Assembly (NCBI RefSeq): GCF_021155765.1
Contig: NC_060106.1
Coordinates: 13,356,031-13,420,030 of the forward strand
DNA: 64,000 bases
Direction of reading: 5' to 3'
DNA from: Diprion similis
Lineage: Eukaryota > Arthropoda > Insecta > Hymenoptera > Diprionidae
Shown: positions 48,988 through 61,038 of the stretch, piece by piece
How positions within the stretch are numbered: position 1 is the stretch's first letter
Layout of the letters: the number at the start of each line of letters is the position of its first letter
Program-made: the position numbers and the translations under genes
Notes under the pieces: generated by a model
What the model was told of the DNA's origin: nothing
Database searches by the model: none
Seen by the model: the letters and a program-made list of their open reading frames with translations, nothing else

Positions 48988-50509
48988 TCATGCCATCTTT
49001 GATGTGTTCGTTTTTAACGTCCACTCTATAAGAAAGTGTTGGTATGACAACGGTTGCAGCAGAGCAAGTAACTCCTCTGAAATCATAAACGTTAAAACCT
49101 CCAATTATGTTTTTTACTGCTGCAGGAAAATATATCTACGCTTGGGTCTTCTGGAATTATTATCTCACTGTAATTTACAACAACAAATTACTTTCTTACG
49201 TTTGTTTCCATATATACAATTTGCAGACATTGCCGCACTAACAGCTTGTGCAAGCCGCTCCAATGCCAGGTCACGTGATGCGGATTGTAACTGTATGTGT
49301 GGAATGTTTGTTAATACACGAGCAGTGGCAGCTAGATGTTGTGCTGATATAGCATGCTTATTGCTGCCGCTATTTTTCAGTCGTAGCACAGAATCCATAA
49401 GAAGCTGTTGTATCTTGGAGTAAAATTTTTGCTGCCCATCTTCTGCAGTCACAGTTACAGAATCATGTCGTAATGGACTAAGTACGCACCATCTGGAATT
49501 TAAAATGTAAAAAATGAAGAAAGACAATTCTAGATCTTCGTGAAAATGATGTAGTAACTCAAAATCGAAAAATAAGATTCACCTAAAAAGGCCAGCTATA
49601 GGAGTGATCGGAGTCATCGGAATCCCTCCAGTCGGTAGAGCAGGATTGTCCATTAAAGATGTCAATAATAGACTAGGATTTTCATCTATCCAATCACCAA
49701 TGAGTTTCAACAATTCTGTAGGTGGGTTTCTATCTTTGTAAACTTCACCGATGGCAGTGAGAAGATTAGCCGTGAAATGAGGGGCTAAGACTGGCAACTG
49801 CTTGAGCTTGTCGACAGTATTGGGGGTTAATACAAAATAGTCCTGTAAAATATGACGAGCCAAACCAACACTCTGAACTGAGGTCGAACCCAGTTGCTGC
49901 ATCCATATTCCAGTTGCATTTAACACTGGTTTATTATGCGTGGTAATGGCTAGTGATACTAAATTTCCCAAGATTGTGTGTCTGGAACTTTCGGCAGGGA
50001 ATAACGATAAAAAAACAGCATTTCGAACTGCGGGACTGCCACCAGGACTTTGAAAGAAATCACTTAGAACTTCGACCAGTTGTAACTCCTGTATAGCTGA
50101 TGGTGTCATGCGTTTCTTACGCCTCTCGATTTCTCCAAATACAAATTCAGATATCAGGTCCATTTGCAGATCCATCTGCTTTCCAGGTCTAGCGCACAAC
50201 ATCTCTGAAGAAAAACTTGATGGTCAATCAACGAAATGTAAAAAATGTGATGTAACAGTCTCGTGCATTTCAATAGTATTTAAATAAGTTGTTACGCTAC
50301 AATTTTCGCAAAGCTATTTACAAGCCGTCAGAAGCATAATTAGAAAATTTTTGAATTCGTGAAACTGCACAATTTGCACAATTGTAACCTATCAAAAAAA
50401 GAGAGTTGTTGAAATATTGTATGTACTTACCAATTTTGCACAAAGCTTCTCGCGCACATAAAGGAAAATCTAGCTTTCTCAAAGCTTGAATAAACTCATT
50501 TGTCGACAT
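48988..50509 (-). CDS. INTS15: Integrator complex subunit 15 (C7orf26 homologue)
   Basis: Four exons on the minus strand, in transcript order: 50509-50431, 50204-49583, 49492-49200, 49076-48988; 360 residues (human 449). Family landmarks in order: short helical N-terminus (LRKLDFPLCAREALCKI), SAIQELQLVEVLSDFFQ, VFLSLFP, ILGNLVSLAI, LARHILQDYFVLTPNTVDKLKQL, LLTSLMDNPALP, the ITPIAGLFRWCVLSPL segment, and LALERLAQAVSAAMSA near the end, matching human C7orf26. The last exon encodes 28 residues (QELLALLQPLSYQHF). Without it the frame would run into intron sequence. The protein lacks the proline-rich tail of the human form. It binds the INTS10-13-14 module of Integrator, which cleaves nascent snRNA and attenuates transcription (established). 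The start ATG agrees with homologue length. Confidence 0.85.
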
Positions 50510-51193
50510 TTACCTTGCTTTTTAAAAACCTATCACTTTACGCAAATATTATTTTTTATAAAATTGTCAAAGTTTAATAGTACGAGAAATGTTAAGAGCA
50601 ATTCGATGGGATGACAGCTTTAGTTATAATCATCAGAACTCAATAAAAATGATGATTTGTTTACATAAACAAACATCGCTATCCCAATGCTATCCCATTG
50701 CAAACATAAATAGCGACATTGGACATTGAGTAGCTCTATACCAGAAAGTTAAATCGACATGCCGGTCAGTATGCATTTTGAAATACCGGCATGTTTAACT
50801 TACATCTTTGAGTTAAGCCTTGGTTTATCGGTAATGTAGTGCATGTAACTTGTGTGTCATGTGGTATTTCGTTTATACGTGTTTGCAATTTCTACACTTA
50901 TGTCAGCGCATATATGCATACAGATGTCGTATAAGAGTAAATATCGATTAATATAGGTGTATAAATGTGGATGTGTGCGTACATGCGTGTTAATCAGGCT
51001 AAATATATTCAATGCGATTCTATTTTTCCAAGAACAACATTCTACGTAAATACGTGATGAAATTCCCAGCGGTCAGTATATTTGTAGTGAACTACGTAGC
51101 AACATTTGAGTTGTGCCAGCACAGTTATCAGTTGGGATAGAGGGGGGATATTTGGCTGTTGATTATGATAACTGAATTTGCTGTGGATGTAAC
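50510..51193. promoter_or_regulatory. Divergent promoter region INTS15 / BIN3
   Basis: 684 bases between the start codons of INTS15 (minus) and BIN3 (plus). It should hold both promoters. A stem-loop-forming inverted repeat lies at 50,746-50,801 (see findings). No TATA box is obvious, and no open frame is worth noting. Shared regulation is inferred only from the head-to-head arrangement. Confidence 0.45.
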
Positions 51194-52339
51194 ATGACGT
51201 GGTAAATAACCAAATACGTTAATTGTTCATTTTCACTTTTGAACTCAGTATTTAACCTCAAATATGTAACCTTTTGTAACAGGAATCCGTTGAAGAGGAA
51301 CCACTTGACGCAAAGGCCATCCCCAGCGCCACCCTTGCTTTCGCATGCGGAAGATAGAGATTTGGATGTCACTGTTCAGAAGCTCATACAGTGAGTAACT
51401 TTATTTTCTATTGACTGACAGAACATTAATTATTCATTAATTATTAGATATTTATCATAAAGTATTAACCAGCCTTCTATTCTTTTGTTCAATAAGAAAT
51501 AGTAAACGTTCACCTAAATTTTTTTCTTACTGACTTGCACAGTGCCGAAGATACTATTAGGAAGCTGACCAAGGAAATGAAAAAGTATTTAGAGGCAGTT
51601 GCTAATCTAGACCGAGCTGATCAGCGACTGAGTATGAACTTGAGTACAAGTGGACTAGCTCACCTCAGTGATGAGTTCAGAAGGATAGTTGAAGACTATC
51701 ATTCCGTTACTACTCAAGTATGTGATTAAATCATTGAGTTATTATACCGAATGCAAAAGAAGCAAAATATTCACTATAACTGAAAGATAACAATGCTACT
51801 AACTTTTCTCATCACTATTAATTGTTCAGGTAGGCAAAACGGTCCAGGAAATGATTCACCTTTGCCAAAAAACTTTTATAGAGCCACTAAAAAAACTTCG
51901 AGACGAATTTGCTCTGATTGCTGCAGCTATTACCAAACGCGAGGAACTTGTCAATAACTGGAAGTACTTGCATAATCGAGTCAGAAAACTACAGGAAAAA
52001 AAGGATAGAGCAGCTAGCCATATTGCTAAATTAGAAAGGGAACGTCGGGCAGAAGAGGTGGCTGGAAAAGAATTGAGAACTGTTCATGCTCAGTTACTGG
52101 TTGAATTGCCAGCATTTTTAGACAAGAGATTGGAATATATCAAGCCAAGCATTCATGCCTTGATAATGATTCAATTAGATTATTATGGCAACACGACAAG
52201 ACTGTTTACACATCTGATGCCTGTACAAAATTCATCCGATTCTCCTGGGAGTGCTATGATGCCAGAGGCAGAGTATCAACAATTGATCGCTGGGCACATG
52301 AATGAAATACGAGCTCTTACTATTGTCAAAGATAACTGA
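51194..52339 (+). CDS. BIN3: Bridging integrator 3 (BAR-domain protein BIN3)
   Basis: Four coding exons: 51194-51201, 51283-51390, 51543-51717, 51830-52339; 266 residues (human 253). The first exon carries only eight coding bases and, joined to exon 2, gives the MTWNPLKR start, matching the family's MSWIPFK. The rest is an N-BAR-type coiled coil: RKLTKEMKKYLEAVANLDRA, KTFIEPLKKLRDEFALIAAA with the family's IEPLKK, a charged helix (LQEKKDRAASHIAKLERERR), the QLLVELPAFLDKRLEYIKPS segment, and the C-terminal EIRALTIVKDN (human ELRALSIVADD). There is no SH3 domain, as expected for BIN3. BAR proteins bend or sense membranes and organise actin. A poly(A) signal AATAAA lies at 52,458. Confidence 0.92.
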
Positions 52340-53469
52340 TTACGTAAGTATATAATTGCTTCTTTACTGAGAATTGTTTAAAATGTTTGACGTCCGATTA
52401 CAGAGTTATTCTAAAGCTAATATACTGCAATTCCTCAAAGTAGAGGTGTATCCATGAAATAAATTTTTAGCTTCTTTTCTTGAAGCTTTATATAGACTAT
52501 AATCAAGCAAATGATTTTCCGGTCAGTCAGATATTTATGTAACACATGAATAGAATAGTTATTTGCAGACTTCTAAAAAAAAAAAAAAAAACGCTGAAAG
52601 TATCAAACACTCAAATCCGATGGTAGTGTTGATGGACTGGTAGACTGAGTATGTGGTCTGCAAAGTGGCATTAAAAATTACAATCTCAAATCAAAACTAT
52701 TGAAACGTATTCAACGCCTGCTTATTGATCTAACTTTTAATTAAAATAACTGAGATTATGTGTGCAAGAAATTTCGTTTTTTTACAAGATTCATTAGTCG
52801 GCTCTTAGTTTATATCACGAGTTATATGAGATATGATACATATATATATGGGCGCTTTTGTGAGCATCTACGTTCCAGTCGCCAATACTCTTGTTGAAAG
52901 AAACGAAAAACTTCTGCATATTGTGGAATTCATTCTTTTCATTCCCAACCCTAAATAGGATAGACGAATCCATTGATGTAAGTCCAAATTATACCTCCTT
53001 ACAATGATTGATCGTAATCTGCTTCAGAACAGATATTTTATTTTCATCAACTATTCTGATATAACAGCAACCGGTGTATCTATATTACTATTATTACCTA
53101 TTTCAATGAATAGCTGCTACTTTGCACTGTCAGTAGTATTATTTGTACAATTCATTACGAAATATTCTCTTGATTATTTTGAGAAAATGAAAGTGAAGTT
53201 TTGAGTTTCTTCTACTTTGTAGTAACTTTAACCGACAGACCAGTATACAGTATTTCATCAATAATGGTGTGTTGCTTAAAAACTCTGCCAAATAAATTAG
53301 TGGTCTTATGCACAACTAAGATGCATTGTGCTAGGTACTTTCTTGATGAAGTAGATTATCGACAGTAATTTTCTTTCAAAAGTAACCAATTGACGAGATC
53401 ACATATGTATAATAAAAGTCAGGTCTGAAATATACATGCGACATGCATAATAGTTTGTCCCTTATCGAC
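52340..53469. other. Tail-to-tail interval BIN3 / ASCC2
   Basis: Non-coding, AT-rich. It holds the BIN3 3' untranslated region (AATAAA 52,458), a 17-A run near 52,576 and a TA tract near 52,842. Short open frames are unlike proteins. No clear canonical poly(A) signal for ASCC2 was spotted close to its stop. Confidence 0.65.
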
Positions 53470-56400
53470 CTAAGAGGGAACCATCCCTTGATTTCTTTTC
53501 CACTGAGCACCTGTACGGCGATTATGATTAGCTCTTGATGACTTGTGCGTATTCTTATTTTCCCTGTTTATGACTACTTTTTTATCTTGACCTTGGCCCT
53601 TTGGCTTGCCTAAAAATTGAAGAAACAAGAATTTTAAAGATCTAGTTCTTCATCAAAAAAATTAGCTTTCCTAGAAACATAGCATCATCTCAAACTTTCT
53701 ATGATACTAGAAATTTTTGAATGCTATTATGTGAAGTATTTCATTTTATTTACAGGAATGGAAAAAATTTTCAAGTTTGTAATTGAACAAATATATTCGG
53801 ATTATGAATGACTCACCAACTACATCCTTTTCTTGTGCCCCAGTAGATTTCCGGATATGGTCTCCACGTTTAGAGAGCCTTCGTTCTTCAGCTTTAGCAC
53901 GTAACACAGCTGGATCTTGTACAAACTGAGTTCTATCACTGTTTGTGCTGGTTTTTGCATTTTGGTCCTGCTCATCTTCTTCATCATCTGAAGGACCTTC
54001 ATATTTACTTTGTGTTTGAAGCACCTGTAACAAATATATCAATGTATCTGAAAAATTTTTCTGTTTCCGAGTCGATTCACTACTAAATTGTAATTACAAT
54101 TATCATCAGGAAGGTCTCATGTCAAATCATAGAAAGCAGCCAAGAATTATTTTCCTGTCTGTTTCAATCATTCCAGTTGTATCAATACTTTTTTCCATAT
54201 GGCCGAATTCGGTGTGGAAATGGAAATGAAAATTCTATATTGTTATTCGATGTCAAAACTAACCCTTGGAATTGTAAATGGTCGGGCATCCATTTCAGTT
54301 GGTTCATCACGAGCACTTAAACCAACGTCTTGACTTTCATATGTGTCGTCGTACTCATCTTCATAATCGTCTGTGATCAAGCTATATTTTGAGTACACAC
54401 TGCGCAGTTCTTCTTTATAAGATTTGTCATTAAGCAGTTCATTAAGATTCTTGTGCTTGCCTTTTCTGTAAGTACAAGTAAAAAATATATATAAACAAGT
54501 TTTGATATTTCCTGATTTTCTTTCATATCAATCCTGAAATGAATGCTATTATTACTTAGTTTGAATACCTAATATGTACTTTTTGAATAAGATTTAAATA
54601 TTTTGTTAGTTGTATTTCCATTTATAAAGAGATGTTATATTTTTCATTCCATTTATATTGTTATATTTTACTTTACTAAAAGCATGTAATGCCACAACTT
54701 TTTATTATACTTTTTTTTTAGATTATGTTCACATTCAAACTGAATCTATTTCAGAATTTTTATTTTCAATCCGGCAATCATGTAATTACTTGAAAAATGT
54801 AGCGCAGGTGTACATTTTTTATGGCCCTGACATATACCTTTGTGCCTGATTCATTTGTTACAGGATATCTAATCTACGACCAATACTGCTAAATATTAAA
54901 TTTGTTGTATATAAGCGATAGTACTGAAAAAGTACTATTTATTGTTATAGATATGAATGTTGATATTATGCATTGATACCTTGCTATTTGTAAATATATT
55001 AAATTTGCATTTCTTTGAAACGTTTTCAAGTTCATTTCCATATATTCCAAAATAACAATGAAATAATCAAACTGGCTTATACGGCAGATGTTATATAAAT
55101 CAATCAAAATGCTTCACCTTTTGCCTTTATGCACCTTCGATGCATCAATGTGGTCTCTTGTCATGACATCAAATTCGTCATTGTCAAATACGTTTAATCT
55201 CTCCATGCCTGTGGCTAGATCGACTGCAACTGATGCCTCCTATATTCAGAATAAGACATACCAGATTTAAAATTAACGAGAGTGTTAATACCAACAAAAT
55301 CTATGAAGACCTTATTCAAGCATCAAATACCATAGAATCCGGCGGGATGTGCGGTAACGTTGGATCCAATTCTTTGATATCAGGTGGAAGGGAATTCTCT
55401 AAGACAGCGTTTACCACAGTTGCACTATCATTATTATAGTGCCTCAAACATTTCTGTAAAAGCATAACATGATTATTTTTTCTTCTCAATGTTAGTTTCA
55501 GTGATTGTGCATTATCGATTCAAAAAATTTACCTCAATATAACCTTCGCCTAAGTGGGGTAGAATGTCTTTCACTTTGGTAATAAGGGAGGCTAGCTCCA
55601 CAGCTGTTTCACTAGTATTTGATGTTTCCTCAGGCTGCTTTTTACTTGTTGAAGGCATATTGTTGAAAGCATTTTCCTATATAAAAAGTTCCATGACTAA
55701 AAATTGAAAACTGGTAAGCATTTTCCTACTTACAAAATTATTTTCCAGAGGAACACCCGGTTTTGATCTGGATTTATCAACAATCCGTGTTATTTGACTT
55801 GTATCACTTAGCGATGCATACAAGGACTGCAGGATAAAATCACACTTCATCGCATCACTGATGGTACATGATTAAATAGTTGAGGAATGTGTGTTATAAA
55901 ATTATTTCACAACTAATAAACAAGCTTTTTCAAATTGGTAGTAATCAAAAGGATACACCTCGGGGCAAATATGTGCCAAGACGTCTAAATCCATGTCAAT
56001 TGGATACATCTGGTGGTAATCGTGTATGAATTCTTTCTCTGCCAATGCATCTAGTAAAACACCAAGATAGCTATCCACATACTCCTTTATTTCTACTTCG
56101 GTCAATTCTTTCCTGTAATACATCAACGGATTTATCAAACAATTATTTGATTATTAAATATATGTTAATTGTTGCATTCCTAAATATTATTGCTGGGCCA
56201 CTTACGTTTTCTCCAGTATATTATTTATTGAGATAAATATTATCGATCGGTATAGTTTTAGCATTTCTACCCTTGTAACATCTAATCGATGTTCCATTTC
56301 AAAGTATTTTTCCATGGTTTCATCACTATATGCTAACTGTTCAAGCCTCTTGTACATTTCTGGTACAATGTTTTCGTAGACCATGATTATCCTGAGAAAT

Positions 56401-58373
56401 GAATTGATCACATTTTCCTTATGACACAAACATTTTCCAAAAAATAAATTATGATTGGAAAATTAAACTGTTGATGATTTCCTACCTATTCATAAAGTCT
56501 CTTTTGTGAAAAATTTTAGCTCCAGCTGGGTAGATTTCTAGGAAAATAGCAAGGCTCGATGACACATCTAAGAGATGTATAACATGGTCTTCTAAGATGC
56601 TCAATGTAATATCTCCATTAGCACCACCTCTCTCACACAATGAGACAACTTCGCCTGACAAGGGAACAGGACAGTCTTCAAACCTTTGCTCTATTCCTCG
56701 AAAAACCTGTTCAATAACGCGATACTTACAATCAACTGACTTGTAAAATTATGTTGTAACTATTTTGTATAGAATATCTATGTGTAGAACGGTTGAGAAA
56801 CATTATCAAATTTCGAGCTGTAAAAGAAGATAATTGGTTCTTGCTGTTGAATACATTATTGTGTTTAATACCTGGATCAGGAATGGAATAGATTTTTCCA
56901 AGTCATCTTCATAAAGTGGTTGAATTTTGAACAGTGTACGTATAACATGCTCGACAGTCTTCCTGTTTTCTCTTCCGTAGAGTTGACAGAGATCCCATAT
57001 TATAGCGATGGTAAATATGTAGTTGTCGTAAAGCAAATTACCCTGAACAACCGGATCCATATAGTTCTCAGAGTTTTCTCGGTTTGTTACAAGCCGGACA
57101 AATGTTAATAATACCAACTGCTGTAGCAGATTTAAAGCATCCTTCATTGCAGGGACATCAGGAAAGTTTTCAAGAGCATAAAACGGTGGACTCTCTTGAA
57201 GTACGGATACTAAAATGTTCGTTATTAACGGCTCGTGAACAATATGGGACCAAAATCTAAAAGGAAAATGAAATTGCTTTGTGAAAATATGTATCAATAA
57301 TCTTGCAAGCATGTGTGATATTATAAAAAAACATTTATAAAACAAATCGAATATCATGCACATACAGGGGAGTGCATGAAGTACTTACTTATAGTGGGGA
57401 AGACACAAGAGCCATTTCAAATCTTGTATTATATGATTGACAAGCTCTAGCCATTCTTGTTTTGCTCCCATAATTTCAATTCCATCATCTGTATAAATTT
57501 CTGGCATTACATAATAGAGGTAATAACGTTTTTCCACCCAGGTTTCACTCTGTAAATTTTAAAACTAATAGTTATGGTGTTTATCGTGTCACAAAATGAT
57601 GATCCTAAAACATAGTGGTGCCAGGTAAAATGTTATGAATATGGTAATGATAAAGAAATGTTAGATGAATAAAAAAATAAATAAAATCGTACGTACGTCG
57701 ATAATTTCAATTGATTTGCAATCATTGTTGAGTAAAGATATTTTCAATTTTAAACTTAATGCACTATAACGTTTTCATATCCATGATGAAGTGAATGAGC
57801 AAATGAGTGAATAATTAGGGAAATTCAATTACAAAAAATGTATCCCTTCTTTCCTAAGGTTCGCAATATGTTACTATAAAAAAAATTGAAATCACTTTAC
57901 TTTAGCAATGGTTAAAAACTAACAAGGGCTTGTGAGAAATATAAGATTGGAACGGACTACATTGTGATGATGTTTCAATTTGTAAAATTGTAAAAGAGTT
58001 TGAATGAGTGTAGAAAATATTGCGCAATTGTCATTGACAAACCTTAAGGAATTCGATTAAAGAATATGGTAAGACCCATCTGTTACTGTATAAATATCGG
58101 AAATTGAATATTAGCTGTAACAAGTTAATAGAAAGAAAACTTACCAGAGCTGCTACCTCCCTACTGATTCCATCGTTGGTTATCTTGAATTTTAATTCTT
58201 CTAGGGGCTTCAACTCGGGATTCTATGGCAAAAACAGGCATTCTATGACAACTTGAATCGTAGTCTAACCTCTAACGTAATATACACGCATTTTGACAGG
58301 TAAATGGTCATTGTAAACGGCGTTTTCTCACCTGGAAAGGATCCATGGCTTTACTTGCAACATCTTCCGACAT
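53470..58373 (-). CDS. ASCC2: Activating signal cointegrator 1 complex subunit 2 (ASCC2)
   Basis: Fourteen exons on the minus strand, in transcript order: 58373-58332, 58222-58145, 57549-57389, 57256-56872, 56706-56486, 56391-56206, 56112-55957, 55857-55734, 55676-55533, 55453-55331, 55239-55118, 54465-54264, 54024-53817, 53609-53470; 763 residues (human 757). The N-terminal helical half (KPLEELKFKI, WVEKRYYLYYVMPEIYTDDG, FWSHIVHEPL) binds ASCC3 in the family. A CUE ubiquitin-binding domain spans about residues 477-524 (VKDILPHLGEGYIEKCLRHY, then ATVVNAVLE), followed by an acidic region (DDYEDEYDD) and a basic C-terminus (HNRRTGAQWKR). ASCC2 recognises K63-linked polyubiquitin, recruiting ASCC3-ALKBH3 to alkylation damage, and acts in the RQT complex on collided ribosomes (established). 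Only the exon 7 donor GTATCC, not the overlapping GTGTAT two bases earlier, keeps the frame. Confidence 0.93.
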
Positions 58374-58688
58374 AAATACTGATATGCTATTGCTAACTCT
58401 AATGTTTCTATACGTAAAGCCGCCGAATTAATTGAATTCACGAAATCCCCTCAATCCCACAGGAGTCACTAATGCATTCACGTGTAGTTAGTTCCGCCAA
58501 GTCGCGAATTTCTACCGAGAGATCGCGTAGCACCAGCTGATTTTTGACAGGTGTTTATGTAGGTTCTGTAACAAGGTTATGAACTTGTATACATTTTTTG
58601 CGAGCGTCAGAATAGACCGTTTATTTTAAATCATCAGTTTATCTTTTACACAATATAATTAAGTGCGAAATAGTTTTAGCAATTAAAC
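58374..58688. promoter_or_regulatory. Divergent promoter region ASCC2 / PPP1R35-like gene
   Basis: 315 bases between the two start codons. No TATA box or open frame of note. A compact shared promoter is inferred from the head-to-head geometry, which matches the spacing of the DDX10/ALR pair. Confidence 0.5.
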
Positions 58689-60304
58689 ATGTCTCACGGG
58701 CAAAAATTGGTTGAAAGACCAAAAGTTCGATTTAGCCAACCTTCGGTGAATTCATCTCCAAATTCTGAAATATGTACAGAAAATCCTGATCAAGCAATTG
58801 CACAATCAAAATCTAATAAACCTCAAGTGAAAAGCGTTATCAGCTTGAAAGATCCTTTCAAAGTAACATATAAGAATGGAAATATTTCATGCTTGTCAAA
58901 AGGGAATATTGATAATGTGAGTGAAGAATATCCATCTAAATCGACCTGCAACTCTCGGTCATCAATGAATACTGAAATTCAAAGATCATGCTCGTCAGGC
59001 TTGTGCAATACTAAATTACAAACCTTGAGCAAGCCTGACTCATTTGATGTTCAAGGTTTGGCCAAGAGCCAACAATCAATGTCTTCCACAAATAATTTTG
59101 GAAAAGGTTATTCGAATATAGCTTCAAAGAGTACAGAATGCTGTGCCACGAATATGCCTTTACCTTCTACAAGCAGCTTAAAAGGCATTCAATCAAATAG
59201 AAAAGTAAATGTTCATCAAAGTAAATCTGCAAGTTGCTTGATTTCTAAACACGCCGTTTGCAGCACAGAGCTGAAAAATACATCGAAAGTAAAGGCCGAA
59301 ACAATTGCAAAGCCATCAATCAGCACACCTGGAACTGAGTCTAAATGCGCGACTGCTAAAGCTGTGCCTTGTACTGGAAAGAAGATTGTAAAGAAATCTG
59401 TTCCCATATCTGATGAAAATATTAACTCAACTAAGAATGTAACTTGCAAAGGTACCGCATCAAAAGCAAGTCGTCAAAAAGAAAAAACCCCTAGCAAGGT
59501 TGTACCTTGTTCAGGTCGTACCATAAATATGAAAAAGAATACCTCCTGTGGATTAAAAATTTCCAAACCTGGTACTAAGATATGGAAAGCTCACTCAAGG
59601 AGTAGCCCAGTTAAAAAAACAATACTGCGTGATGTCACTGGGCGTACGACGAATGTTTATGTCGGTCCAGGTGTCGTTAGGTACTACCCACAACCATTTA
59701 AGCATAACGTAGAGAAGGAAATGCCGCATATTAGGACAGATATTGTGTCTGGAGAACAATTCGGCAGACCAGAGTATAATTCGATTATGTGTACAATTGA
59801 GGAGCTGAAGAAAGCTCAGGCAGAAAAATTTGTCACTGATGTTGAGCACTTGCCACTAGTTTACCGGAACTTGGTAAACCAGAAGGTACCTACTTTCTTT
59901 TTTTTTTCCATTTTTACTGTGTCTATTTGCTAACAAATGAAATTCTTTAAAGTAACAATGTTTTTGTAACTCATTTTTAAGTATTTACTTTGATTTGTTT
60001 TTTCCTCCAGGTTTCGGCAGCTTTAGACTTTCCCATAGATGAGGCGATTTACAAGAATCTTGTCGACCTTTCTGTCAATGAGAATCAATTGCCATCCAGA
60101 CTAATTCGCAGCAAAGACCCAGAGCCTCGGAATAGAGATATAGTTCCTAAACTATCAGATTTTTTTACACCAAACTACTCGGAGGAATACTGTATTGCTG
60201 TTCAGATAAGACCCAGTAGCCCAGAGATTTCACGTAATTGGAGTGCATTTGCAATAAGTGATAAAATATTTGGTTGGAAGCATGACATGGACCAGTACTA
60301 TTAA
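58689..60304 (+). CDS. PPP1R35: PPP1R35 / Rcd4-like protein phosphatase 1 regulator (probable)
   Basis: Two exons, 58689-59885 and 60011-60304, joined in phase 0 (AAG then GTT); 496 residues. Residues 12-15 are KVRF, a classic RVxF docking motif for protein phosphatase 1. A long serine/lysine-rich, probably disordered region follows, with a repeated VPC(T/S)G module (about 59,365 and 59,504). The C-terminal ~110 residues look folded: KVSAALDFPIDEAIYKNLV, DLSVNENQL, then VQIRPSSP and a final FGWK. This order resembles the human PPP1R35 C-terminal domain (VSEGLNVP, LVSLQVPEEQ, LRPRPSE, RRWEA), as does an upstream RVxF motif. The human and fly proteins are much shorter (about 250 and 200 residues). 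If right, it acts in centriole assembly. The assignment rests on recalled patterns, not a search. ATG context AAACATG is good. Confidence 0.6.
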
Positions 60305-61038
60305 CAAAATATAGCAATAGATTTATTTTTATTAAACAAGGATTTGCGTTTAATTTTCACTGATTTTCTGGTATACTTTGGACACACACATAAATTACAG
60401 AATATTTACGACACATGTATATTAAAAGAATTTTAGATATTGCTATTACTGTTAGGGTAGGATGACGAAGCATACACTTCAAATGCTGATTTCTCTCTTT
60501 TAATCGGTATATACAATATCTGATTGAATATAAAGATTTTTTTAAATAATTTGTATAACCTTGTATGAAAGCGTATTAATATTACTATCCTTGTGTACGT
60601 CTTACTATATTTTCTTCAGAACAATATAATCACGATTAAAAACACCAGAACTGGATGTTTCCTTCAAAGTATTAATTGAGAAATCCTGTTCAACAGTATG
60701 ATTAGAATTAAAATAGCCTTCAACCCTTGGTATGATGGTATTTAGATCATTATGCTGATTCTTCTGGTATGATAATATACAATAAAAAACGAAAAGGTTT
60801 GGTACAAATTACAGTTTTTAAAGTATCCTGTAATGTTATGCAATAACGTTGTAACAACGCTCTAACATAGCATAGTTAGTAATTATACATAAATCTCTGA
60901 ACGTTGGACTAGCTTCCTAACATCAATGACCACTGGCTATAAACGAGACGTTCAAGACTCGCGATATTGAAAAAAATTACAGACATACCCTATCGCTATC
61001 AAACTGAAATTATTGTGTGGATCATCGAAAATTAGTTT
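60305..61038. other. Tail-to-tail interval PPP1R35-like / VPS11
   Basis: Non-coding, AT-rich. A T-rich stretch at 60,325-60,337 contains AATAAA on the minus strand and ATTAAA on the plus strand, so it could serve either transcript. Nothing else recognised. Confidence 0.6.

Noticed and set aside
59216-59849. Minus-strand frames opposite the PPP1R35-like gene
   Set aside because: They are shadows of the long plus-strand coding exon, with no independent support.
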